From Malania oleifera (taxonomy: Eukaryota > Streptophyta > Magnoliopsida > Santalales > Ximeniaceae): a stretch of 64,000 nt of DNA. Of this stretch, positions 22,860 to 32,420 are shown piece by piece. The stretch lies in contig NC_080422.1 in NCBI RefSeq assembly GCF_029873635.1, forward strand, positions 16,336,049 to 16,400,048, read 5' to 3'. A model generated the notes under the pieces. It searched no databases. It had not been told where the DNA came from and worked only from the letters and a program-made list of their open reading frames with translations. How positions within the stretch are numbered: the stretch's first letter is position 1; each line of letters begins with the position of its first letter. The position numbers and the translations under genes were made by a program.

Positions 22860-24210
22860 GAAGAACTCATGAGGAATTCAAGCCAAGGAGAAGTGTTCCA
22901 GAGGGAGTACCCCAAAACGGAACAATCCTTAGGCTCAATTTCGAAAAGGATCCTGCAGTTGCGATTGATGATTGGGCTATGGATATTAGATATCATATCC
23001 TTAGAAGAGGAATCGAATCTTGGTCAATGGAGCCAGCATATAAATTTGCAGTAGCCACACTAAGAGGAAATGCTGGAGATTTTTGGGAAATACTTCAAAG
23101 GAACTCAGATGTATAAACACTATCAAAACTCCAGATGAAGTAATTGCTATCATAGCAGATTTCCTCAAATAGGAGTTTGTAGGATATTCGCTAGTTGATA
23201 AAGGTGACGAGCTGGTTGAAAAAGCCAGAATGCCTCTCACAAAGATTCAGATCTGTGACATGTGTTACTTTGAAGAGTTTCTTTGTGAATTTATTTCAAT
23301 ATTAGTATTACAAGCTTGGTCCACAAGATCAAGCATACGCAAAAGAAGTCTTTATCAATAAATTACCCGAGAATTGGCCAAAACTGGTAAAACAAGATGT
23401 TAAGCAGAGACTGGAGAGAGATACAGAAGTATCAGATACTCTCGGAGTTAGAGATGAAACAGTAAGACAAATGATAAGACTTTACTGTATGCAGCGACAC
23501 ATGTTTCAGGATGTAAGAAACATGCCTTATACGAATCCAGAGTGTTGTCCCAAAATAAGTGGGGTAGCAAGGAGATATGACTATAACCAGAGATCAACTA
23601 GATACTCAGAACGAGTAGAAACTAGTTGTGCAAGTGGAATATGCCATAAGAAGAAAACATCCAAAGTCAAAGGAAAGACTGGGAAGAAATTTGGAAAAAG
23701 GAAGAGCTCTAAAAAAGGGCAGAAAAACCTAGAAAAGAGATATCTTAGACCTAGTAGGGTTAGAGAAGATGTCAAGGAATCGTTCAAGAAGAAATATGGA
23801 CAATATCCTAAATGTCCGAAAGGAAAGACTCTGGAGAATTATGACTGTTATTGGTTTTGTGGCAAGAAGAGCCATAAGGCTAATAATTGTCCTGAAGTAG
23901 AGAAAAGGAAGGGTAGCCTAAAAAGTATCTTGATGGAGAATTCTTCAAAATTTCTTTATGAACCGATTTGGGGAGAAGAAATAGACTCAGATGATGACAG
24001 TATTTATTCTATTTTCTCAAAATACTCCGATTTGGAAGAAGAAGAGGAAGATTCAGAAGACGAATCTCCTTATAATCTGAAGCTAAGTCAGCTAAGACTA
24101 GCTATGATGAGAGTAGTAGATAAAGCACCAGAACTAGTTTCTCTAACAGAAGAAGAAGGAGATCTAGTGCAAACTGCAGAAACTAAAATTCCTTCAGAAA
24201 GTAGGGATTG
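22860..24210 (+). pseudogene. Endogenous caulimovirid: coat-protein region with zinc knuckle
   Basis: Broken frames give the capsid-core style stretch DDWAMDIRYHILRRGIES (about 22960-23015) and QDVKQRLERDTEV (about 23393-23430). The open part from 23471 then carries a Lys-rich block and a CX3CX4HX4C version of the retroviral knuckle (CYWFCGKKSHKANNC, about 23846-23890), followed by a Glu/Asp-rich tail (SDLEEEEEDSEDESPY). This order is typical of caulimovirid coat proteins. The extra residue between the first two Cys is unusual, since CX2C is normal. Upstream stops and shifts near 23115-23330 disable the copy. Confidence 0.7.
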
Positions 24211-24630
24211 TCAGGAATGGAGGATGCCTCGAGCCAGTTGGGTTGAAGCATACCAGACCTCATGGATACCTTACAAAGAGACTGTAAAGGTAATCGAGAA
24301 AGAGGTAATAGCAAAAGTATCCAGTACTGATGTAGGAACATTTATAGTTCCACTACTCACCACACAAGAAGTCCAGAGAGCAATGGATAAAAGAGTAAGA
24401 AATGTCCACTATGGAATTTTTCAGGAATGGAGGATGCCTCGAGTCAGTTGAGCTAAAGCATACCAGACCTTATGGATACCTTACAAAGAGACTGTAAAGG
24501 TAATCAAGAAAGAGGCAACAGTAGAAGTATCCAATACAGATGCAGGAACATTTATAGTTCCATTACTCACCACCCAAGAAGTCCAGAGAGCAATAGATAA
24601 AAGAGCAAGATATGTCCACTATGAAATTAT
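24211..24630 (+). repeat. In-frame 210-bp tandem duplication in viral coat/movement junction
   Basis: TCAGGAATGGAGGATGCCTC begins at 24211 and again at 24421, and the following 210 bp (70 codons) repeat with scattered substitutions. The second unit runs into the movement-protein-like stretch. The first unit is open; the second acquired a stop near 24450. The two copies have diverged at several sites, so the duplication is not a recent assembly artefact. Confidence 0.85.
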
Positions 24631-24870
24631 CCAAGTAGGGATAGATCCATTGGTAAGGAAAGGGCAAGATCTTCCTATCCTTATTGCAGTTATAGATGGA
24701 AGTATCGGTAATTTTGGTAGGTCCTTACTAGGAGGAGCAAGGGCTAACTTACATAAGATGGTTGGATGCTATGAGATCTCTTTGGCTTACATCAGCGTGA
24801 GTTTCTTACCACTTGCTTCATTGCTTGTATTTCCAATGAAACCAAGGGAATTCTTTTTTATATATAAGTC
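24600..24870 (+). pseudogene. Endogenous caulimovirid: movement-protein core fragment
   Basis: VHYEIIQVGIDPLVRKGQ, then ILIAVIDGSIGNF and LLGGARANLHKMVGCYEISL, resemble the core of caulimovirid cell-to-cell movement proteins (30K superfamily). It lies after the coat region, an order unlike badnaviruses, where movement comes first. Viral sequence fades near 24840-24870, so protease and RT are missing on this side as well as on the left. The open frame 24650-24937 probably runs past the viral end into flanking DNA. Confidence 0.6.
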
Positions 24871-26189
24871 AATGATATTAACTAAACGTTTGGATTTGGG
24901 CAATACTTTTTTTTACGATAATTGTTTTAAGGCATAGAACTGATAAAGAGTGCTTCTCATCCATACAAAATAGTTATTGGCACACATTGTGCATGTTTTA
25001 TGATTTGAAATTTTTTATTTTTAAATTTTATAAAATAATTGTCCATTTTTGTTAGTAGAGAAAATGAATAGTTATAATACTTGAGAATTAAAAAAATCAG
25101 ACTAAAAGTAATTGTAAAATGGATAACCTTCTTCCATTTGTAATGTTGAGTTGTGACTTTCATGCTTAGAGGATTATTCACTCGAAAATTGTTACAAATC
25201 GGAGGGCTTAGAGTGCTTTCCATGTGTGAAACTTCTCTATCTACTTAAACTAAATTAAGTGAGGGTACGTTGAGGTGACCCCCCCTCCCCAGCACGGTAT
25301 AGTACAGTACATATGAGTCAAGTCACAATATAATTTATTATAATATAAGGATAGCATAGGGTTTTCGTATGGAGCTATATATAAATATTGTAATCAAGGT
25401 TGAAACTCCAAGACATTTTTTGTTTAATTATGAAAATTGCATAGGGGCTTCATGGACGTAGGTATATTGTCGAAACACACAAATTTGTGTTCTTCTTTTC
25501 TTTATTAATTTTCTTTATTTTTCCATATTTACTATGCTTGCGCACGTGCAAATAACTCTTGAAAGTAATTTCTTAACAAGTAATATATGCAAGATAAATA
25601 TAATAAAGCATCATGAGCTATATATATATATATATATATCGTTACACGTAGTTCCCTTAAATTTTCAAAAGTGATATATAGGAGGTGTTTGATGGAATTA
25701 AATATCAAGTGCTGAATATTAAATGTAATTTTGAACTTGTGAATTTTTTATCTAACATTTCACCAAAATTATCTTAATTTTAAAAAAAATAGTACTCATA
25801 TAGTCATTTATTTTATTTATTAATATCTTAGCAAAAAAATTAAAATTCTAAAAACAATACATCTATTTCATTTTCTTTTGAAAAAATACAATTTAAAATT
25901 TAAAAAACAACATCAATATAAATATAATCGATCATATTTTTTATGTATCGCTTTTTTCCTCTTCAAATTTTCAGCAAATCTAGTTATATAACTTGTAATT
26001 ATAAAATATTATTTATCTAAAAGTTCAAAAGTAAAAATAAAAATTATAAAATATTATTTTTAATAGAAATGAGTGATTTGATGGTTACCCAACCCAAACC
26101 TGTCTAAACCGATAGGTTGGGTTTGGATTAACTCATTTATAAACGAGTCAACTCTCAAACCCAAATTCAGTCTAAAAGGGTGGATAGTG
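24871..26189. other. AT-rich spacer
   Basis: No coding frame, LTR end or repeat family recognised. Contains a short (TA)n run near 25620-25640 and a direct GGTTGGGTTTGG-type block near 26085-26130. Confidence 0.5.
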
Positions 26190-27020
26190 TGTTCGCTACA
26201 AATCTCGCACCCTTTGAACTTTGTAGAGAGACAAAAAATGCAAGAAAAATAAAGGAAAATACAAACTACAAAATTATACAATAGAATGTATATTAAAATT
26301 TTTTAGGTACGACCTTTGGTTTATCTTCTGATTAATCCTCCTTTAGAGTTCCGTCAAGGGCCGCAATAGCTTGATCTCTGGTGGAACAAATCTTGTCCAA
26401 GTCTTCACTTTGGCGGTAGAGACAATCTTGTAGGTGAAGCTTTGATCATGAAGTTGGACATATTTTTATGGATTTCAGAGCTTGACCTTTAGATCTCGTG
26501 ATATAGACAAGTTCGGTATAAGGGCTTTATTTGAAAATAAAGTTTGAAATTTTTGGGGCGAGTTTGGTAGTTTGGGCTCCTAAAGTCGAGATGATTGATT
26601 TCTTCCCTCCACCGATGTCTAGCTGGGGTGAGAAGATGTTTAGCTTGGGGTAAAATTTTAGAGGAAGATTTGATTTAGGGAGAACAGTTTGGTATGATTT
26701 GGGAATTTATGGATAGATTTGGGAGTATTTAGTGTTTTGGACAGAAATATTTTGTGGAATTTGAAGTTTGGGGGTTAAAGTGAAAAAAAATAGCTAGACT
26801 TTTGGAAGGCTAATGTGTAGAGTTTGGGAATTTTGGAGGACGTATTTGCAAAGTCAATGCAAACTTCTCCTCCTCTCCTTTGGTTTTGAACATTGGGGAG
26901 ACAACACTTTGCTTTTCTTTTGCAGAGTGGGAGAGTGGATTTTTTTTTTTTTACTTTGCCTTTTTTTTAGCAAAGTTAGTGGGTTTTGTCAGAGAAGTGG
27001 GTGGAGTGTGACAGAGAGAT

Positions 27021-27087
<67 letters not shown>

Positions 27088-27419
27088 GAGAGAGAGAGAC
27101 TTCTCTCTTTATTTTTATTTTTATTTTTACTCTGGCTTAGGTAATCCGGAGCAGCAAGAGGAGATGGAAATGGGGGTGCAATGGCAGAGAGAGCTGGGTT
27201 TGAGGAGGATGGATAGCAGAGGAAGAGCTGAGGCCGGGGATTAGAAAAATTGGAAGAACTAAGGCCGGTAATTAGAAGAGGAATATCTATTTTCTCTTCT
27301 TCTTTTTCCCTTCTTCCGACAAGAATTTTTTTTTCTTCTTGCCTTTTGCTTTTTCTTCCCTCTCTTTTTCTCTATTTTCTTTCATTTTTTTAATTTCAAA
27401 ATTTTAGTGTTTATAAATG
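26190..27419 (-). repeat. 3' LTR of Tat-lineage element
   Basis: Shares its length and order of blocks with 51813-52998 and 59918-61105: TGTTCGCTACAAATCTCGCACCC at the low end, a region with CCTCCACCGATGTCT, a purine/pyrimidine-rich part, and TATAAACACTAAAATTTTG at the other end on the minus strand. It lacks the 40 bp that follow the other two copies on the high side, so either those 40 bp are LTR lost here or both others landed in similar sequence. Contains (GA)n at 27025-27083. Confidence 0.75.
27025..27083. repeat. (GA)n microsatellite
   Basis: Uninterrupted GA run inside the LTR. The two sister LTRs have only short GAGAGA stretches at this place (about 52640 and 60745), so it expanded in this copy. 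Confidence 0.95.
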
Positions 27420-27432
27420 CCCCCACTTCAAG
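27420..27432 (-). other. Polypurine tract of Tat element
   Basis: Minus strand ACTTGAAGTGGGGG abuts the 3' LTR. It marks the downstream limit of the internal region, so the captured genes at 27665-30387 lie inside the element. Confidence 0.6.
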
Positions 27433-27664
27433 TCTCGGTGTGGCGCGTAACTTGTGACGCGATATAAATCGAGTATTGAAGTTCTGCAGATTTGTTGACC
27501 CCCGTGGACAATCCTGACTGGTTAAAGACAAAACACATGGTAAATTTCTTTGCCCACAAAGTCTTGAGAGGGGTTGGTGCTCGAGATGCCACGATATGGA
27601 TTTTCTGGGGATTCTAGGACCTCACGACCTATCCCACTGTGGAAGATCCCTTTGATGTGGAGGG

Positions 27665-28276
27665 CCCTTCTGGATCTTCCCACAGTTTTTTGGGAATGGC
27701 ACCTTCATGCATTGGCTAGTACTCCTTTAGCTTTACGAGGAGCTCATTTGCATTAGTACTTTGGACAATTACGCTCCTTTGGGATGGTTTAATGAAACTA
27801 TCCTTGATGGGTTTTTCGATGAGCATGAAGAAGTCATCGAAGTAGCCATTGATATTTAACAAGCCTATAGGCTTGTCATGAATGCCTAACGGTGCCCAGC
27901 TAATAGCCCCCAATAGCCCACCCATGGCTTCATATCCCCCATAAAGGGCAATGAAACAATCAGCATGATGGGCCATTTTCGCTTTCCTTTGATGTAGGTC
28001 AGGCACGGTCCTTCGTTCTCTGATTGTCTCCTCCCCTCATAGTGCTTCGAGTGTAAATCCAAGCACATGGCCACCACAGTCATTGACCACCCGAGCGACC
28101 AAACCAAGGATTCTGGTAGTTTCTCCTCCATAGACGAGGTCTAGCCCCTGTGAGGCTAGTTCCCTTCCTAGTTCAATGGCGGCATTTCCATAGCTGCCTC
28201 TTCGGCCCATGGTTCTCTCGTTGAAGACATAAATGCTTCTGAACTTTGGATCAGCAGGCTGTGAATAAGTGGCCAT
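27665..28276 (-). pseudogene. LOG-like: LONELY GUY-type cytokinin phosphoribohydrolase retrocopy inside Tat element
   Basis: LOG enzymes remove ribose phosphate from cytokinin nucleotides to give active cytokinin. From the ATG at 28276 the frame reads AAIELGRELASQGLDLVYGG, DLHQRKAKMAHHADCFIAL, GIHDKPIGLLNINGYFDDFF and NELLVKLKEY, in the family order and nearly full length. Two in-frame stops (28037-28039 and 27716-27718) are each followed by further LOG-like sequence in the same frame. The nucleotide-binding PGGYGTxxE motif has decayed to YGGYEAMGG and the FCGSS motif to FNERT. Known plant LOG genes have several introns; none is visible, which indicates an RNA-derived copy. It lies 3' of two WOX-like ORFs, on the element's coding strand. 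Confidence 0.88.
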
Positions 28277-28517
28277 TTTTTTTTAGGTATGGATGATGTA
28301 GAAGCGGATCTATAATGTCTACAACCTGAGGGGAGCAAGCCATATAGTTAAGGAAAGGTTCCCCCTTGCGCAAATCAAAGCGATAGGTAGACATTGTCTG
28401 CTGCGAAAGTCAGGCTAATAATGCGTGCTACGAAAGTCGTCAAATGCACAGTATCCTCCTATTTTTTGGTCGACAGGGAGTGTCGTTGACGAGCAGTCAT
28501 AGTTGACATTGCACCCC

Positions 28518-29024
28518 CTAACGTTTTGTGTAGGGATACAATTTTTGAGAATTATCAGACACATTCGCGTTTGGTAAGGTTGCCACCTCACAGCGGGAAA
28601 AGAATAGAGTCTTCTTATCTGGTCCCTCCCTTGGTGTGGGACCTATAATGCAAGTGGTATGAGGGCGACGAGAGAGATCAGGCTCAGTACTTGATGTAGC
28701 TGTGCATGGTTCAGTAGTGGCGAAAAACATGACAGTTCGCCCCTTCCTAGCCTTATGATTCCTGAACTAGTAGTAGACATTCCAAGGCTTGATGTCATCG
28801 AATTGCTGAAGTTGAGTAGAAATTTATGAGGATTCCACCCAGAAAAGAACCCGACCTTCATTATTATGGAACATCTCTTCCATGATCTATACATGGGCCT
28901 GCATCGAGCACCACTTGTCAACATACTCGAGCTTTGGATGTTGAGTAGGTTCCATTCTTCTACACTTCTACAGTGAAATGAGCCAAGTGATAGAACTTGT
29001 TCTAGGTGTGATGGGATCATGCAT
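28518..29024 (-). pseudogene. WOX-like: WUSCHEL-clade homeodomain retrocopy (second WOX) inside Tat element
   Basis: WUS/WOX proteins are homeodomain transcription factors that hold stem-cell fate in meristems. One frame aligns without gaps to the WUS-type homeodomain (about 28746-28919): an initial KW, then MEEMFHNN, STQLQQF, NVYY and FRNHKAR. The NHKAR ending is typical of the modern WUS clade. Stops fall at 28968-28970 and at three homeodomain positions, one replacing the Trp of the WF.N motif (TGG to TAG) and the others plausibly former CAG/CAA codons. Removing stops would need no frameshift. A KKTLFF block near 28590 could be a decayed WUS box. The start may be 29024 or the ATG at 28955 nearer the homeodomain. 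Confidence 0.8.
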
Positions 29025-29089
29025 TGTTAAGAAGAATTCAAGACCTTTGTCTCTCCATCACTTGTGCTTTAAATGTGATTAATCCCCCT

Positions 29090-29281
29090 CTTTGGCCACC
29101 ACTTGGGTTGGTGGCCTACTGGCAAGGAGTCTATCATGCCTCCAAGAGGTCACGGGTTCGAGTTTTTTGGCTCCCCCACTTTGCCCAAGTGGTCTCTTGC
29201 CCTGGATTTACTTCAGGGGTAAGTGAGGTACAGTCGATGAGTATCCACCTATGAGTCTGTCATTTTTTACTGCTACAATCA

Positions 29282-29357
<76 letters not shown>

Positions 29358-29370
29358 TTACGTCTTATTA
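29090..29370 (+). mobile_element. tRNA-derived SINE with (ATT)n tail
   Basis: An A box (TGGCCTACTGG, 29112-29122) and a B box (GGTTCGAGTT, 29155-29164) are spaced as in tRNA-derived pol III promoters. They are followed by a GT-rich body and a long (TTA)n run (about 29281-29356). It is inserted between the two WOX-like ORFs, opposite to the element's coding strand. No target duplication was identified. A 61-aa poly-Leu frame over the microsatellite is not a gene. Confidence 0.65.
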
Positions 29371-29503
29371 GAAAATTTTATATGGATCAAATTTGTCATG
29401 TCTTTTTCTAACATATGTGTGGGGGCCCGAGTCTAAGACTTAGGTCGACACCCGCATCGATCGGAGTGCTTGTAGCATCACTGCTACTTGCTCTAGATTC
29501 CGC

Positions 29504-30387
29504 CTAATGGTGATAGACTCTAGTAATGTCACTGGTATAGGCTAGGAAAAGTGGAAGAGTACCTCCTTCTCCACCGCAAGAAGAAGAGTCTCCTTCTATT
29601 CTTGGTGGCATGGGGTTGGGATGCTTAAAATGACTGAAGGTCATTCCACCTAGTAATGAGTTGATCCTTGGATGCCAATACGTTCGACCTACTGTATAAT
29701 AGACCTGCTGGAAATGGTAGTGCAGGCCAGCATTGCCAAAAACCCCCATCGTGGTGACTATGGCGCGAACAGTATACACACTAGGACCTGTTGAAGTGAT
29801 GAAGGTGGTAAGCTCAACAATCGGAGCATTGATGGTGAGAGTGGTGGCAAGAGGAGTAGTGGTCAAGGTAATGTTGTGAGCACTACTTGGTGTGGCAACT
29901 TTGGAAGTGGCGAGATCAATGACTAGTGAAGTAGTGGTAGCAGCAGTGAGATCAATGGTCAGTAGGTCTAGCGAGCGGTCCCCTTGACCGACTTCTTCTT
30001 ATGATACCGTCGATTTTCAAACCAGAAGCGTACATCCTTTGGTTTGACAAGGCCATATCGTCGGTGCTCCCCTATGAGCAAGTAGACTAGCTTCAAGGAA
30101 GGAAGTTCCCCCTTGTTAGGGTGAAATTCTACCTCTAGGATCTCTAGTTATTCCCTTTTGGGCGCCCATTTAGGGGTTGATGAACTTGCGTTGCCCCTTG
30201 TAGTTTGTGTCATTGGGTGATTTGGCATCATCTTTGTGGTAAGAGATGAAAGTAGCCTTGGCCAAATGGAAGAAAGAAGGAGATGATCAGGTAGGATGGC
30301 TAGGAAGAATGAGTCTGAGTGGCTCACTTCTTTTACCATACCTGCCTCTTTTATAACAAAACCCTCCTTTTTTTTTGGGCCGTTCAC
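29504..30387 (-). pseudogene. WOX-like: WUSCHEL-related homeobox retrocopy with WUS-box-like motif (first WOX) inside Tat element
   Basis: The ATG at 30387 lies 48 bp after the pol stop. The frame reads about 70 residues, then a WUS-type homeodomain (about 29976-30174) that aligns gap-free over its length: KWAPKRE, LEILEVEF, HRRYGLVKPKDV and FWFENRRY, keeping Trp and Asn of the recognition helix but with Glu for the usual Gln. A TAA at 30148-30150 replaces a residue that is Gln in most family members. A one-base shift near 29975 leads to a frame that runs open to 29504 and carries GGTLPLFLA (about 29560), a WUS-box-like TLxLF repressor motif 18 residues from the end. Only one stop and one shift separate it from a full ORF. 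Confidence 0.85.
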
Positions 30388-30435
30388 AGTTTATACTCTT
30401 GTGGGCCAGGAGTGTGGTGGACATAACGTGAAGCC

Positions 30436-31520
30436 TTATGTGTAGTAGCGCTTTAGGAACTTGCCATTTATTGGGCCAATGCTAATGTCTTCGTGGTCGA
30501 GTAGCATATGAGAATTATTTGTGTAGGCTTTTTGCACCAAGTATGGACCATCCCATTTGGAAGTGAGCTTATCGCCAGGCCGGTGTTTCAAATTAGTAGG
30601 ACTTCATACTACGAGGACTAAGTCTCCACATTGGAATGATCATGGACGGACCTTACGGTCAAAGGCCTTGGTGAGTCGAGCCTGGTAGCACTCTAGTTGC
30701 TATTGTGCTTGGAGCCTTTTTTCATCTAGAGCCTCCAGCTCTTCCAATCGTAAGCATGCATTTTCTTCTTCAGTGAGGCCTTCTTGGATTACTATGTGCA
30801 GCAGTGGTATTTGTTTCTCAAGGAGCACAACTTCAATGTTGTAAACAAGGGCGTAGGGCATTGATTGGGTAGGTGTATGATAAGTCATACGGTATGCCCA
30901 TAATGCTTCGGGAACCCTATCATGCCAATCCCATTTTTTTCTTGGAGACCACTTCACATAGTAAGTTGCAAAGGGTCTTGTTGAACGCTTCGGCCAACCC
31001 ATTAGCATGAGCGTTATACAAGGAAGACTTGTATTGTTTGAAGTTGAACTTCTCGAAGAGTCTATCCATCAAACTGTTGTAAAAATGTTTCTCATTGTCG
31101 TTAATGATGAACCGAGGAATACCATAATGGTAGATCAAGTGGGTCCTAATAAAGTTCACAACGTTCTCCTTCTTCACTTCTCTAAACGGGATCACTTCGG
31201 CCTATTTAGAAAAGTAATCTGCAGCAACCAGTATCAAGTGACCAAGGGAGAACTTTGGCAATGGTCTGACCAAGTCAAGGCCCCATGCTTCAAAGGGCTA
31301 AGATGCTATAGTGAGGTGTAAAGGTTCTAGTGGCTGATGTATATAATTTGCATGTAATTGACACGCTTGACAGGTCTTAGCATAATCCATGGAAACATAC
31401 ACCATCGTAGGCCAATAGTATCCTATCCTTTTGATTTTATGGTGAAGTTTTGGTCTGGATTGATGTGTGCCACACACACCAGTGTGAGCTTTTTCTAAAG
31501 CCTGCTTCACCTCGTCGCCA
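30436..31520 (-). pseudogene. Integrase of Tat element
   Basis: The zinc-binding N-terminus (31298-31510) has AHTGVCGTH and TCQACQ. The catalytic core shows IINDNEKHFYN (Asp box) and YNAHANGLAEAFNKTL (Glu box). The C-terminal part has SKWDGPYLVQKAY and INGKFLKRYY before TAA at 30436-30438. It inserts the cDNA into the genome. Several stops (for example after LHLTIAS and after KKKMGLA) break the frame. The first captured WOX ORF starts 48 bp downstream. Confidence 0.85.
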
Positions 31521-31669
31521 CTTAAGCATCATAAGAAGAGTTCAACAAAGGATCTTCGATACAATGTATCCTTGTAGTATATGTATCGGGCAGTGTGTCG
31601 ATGCAACTCTGTCTTGTGACAAAGATCTTCAGGAGGCTTTCCATGCTGCAGATAGTCAATGATGGGCTC

Positions 31670-32420
31670 TCACCAGTCCTCGATTTTGATGACATGAAAG
31701 AATATATCATTTGTTTCTTTTTCTTCTTCATCTTCGATCGGTGGCACGATCCATTTTCGGTATACACTAACAATTGTTGTCTCGCTATCTAATTTGGCTA
31801 TTGACGTGGCCAGGTTGGCTAGTGCACCTGCTTGAAAATTCTCCTTCCATGGGATATGCTCCAAGACAATGCTCTCAAACTCTTCCAGTTGACATTGGGC
31901 ATACTTGTGATATGGCACGAGATATTCCTTTTAGACGTCGTATCGTTTGGAGAGCTGGTTGATCATGAGTTGTGAGTTGTCGTATACTTCAAGCACGGGA
32001 ATTTTCAAGTTAGTGGCCATTTGGAGGCCAATGATCAATGCTTAATATTCAGAGACATTGTTTGAGTATAGTTCACCGAGGATGAATACATACGGCAACA
32101 CTTGGCGTTGAGGAGGAACAAATGCTACACCGGCACCAGCACTATCACGTTGTGCAGCTCCTCAAGGAACATTGCCCACGGCGGCAAGATGTCTATTTGG
32201 AATACCTCCTCATCTGGGACGTTATCTGTGAATTCCCAATTAGATGGGGCCATATGATCCGCCAGAAAGTTGGCAAGAGCTTGCCCCTTAACCGCCTTTT
32301 AAGACACATAGACGATGTCATAACTTTGCAGTATAACTGCCCACTTAACGAGTCTTCCGGATAGGACCGGTCTGGATAGTATATATTTTACCAAGTCAAC
32401 TTTTGCAATGAGGTGGATCA
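31670..32420 (-). pseudogene. Dual RNase H region (RT-linked and archaeal-type) of Tat element
   Basis: The minus strand reads the archaeal-type RNase H signature between about 31940 and 32130. The sister copy at 57538-57738 shows it better (DGAGAGVVFV, CSNNVAEYQALI, EVYDNSQLVIN). It continues through the QCQLEEFESIVLEHIPWKEN stretch (31670-31918). The extra RNase H between RT-RNase H and integrase is the hallmark of the Tat/Ogre group. Confidence 0.75.

Noticed and set aside
26060-26281. 73-codon minus-strand frame
   Set aside because: Spans the Tat LTR border and AT-rich DNA without family motifs.
27665-28276. Functional LOG gene
   Set aside because: Two in-frame stops and loss of the PGGYGTxxE motif.
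29251-29436. Poly-Leu open frame
   Set aside because: It is translation of the (ATT)n microsatellite at the SINE tail.
29504-30387. First WOX copy as a host gene that merely lies near a retrotransposon
   Set aside because: It starts 48 bp after pol, shares the strand, lies upstream of the element's polypurine tract, shows no introns, and occurs with two other similar copies. Not completely excluded without sister elements.
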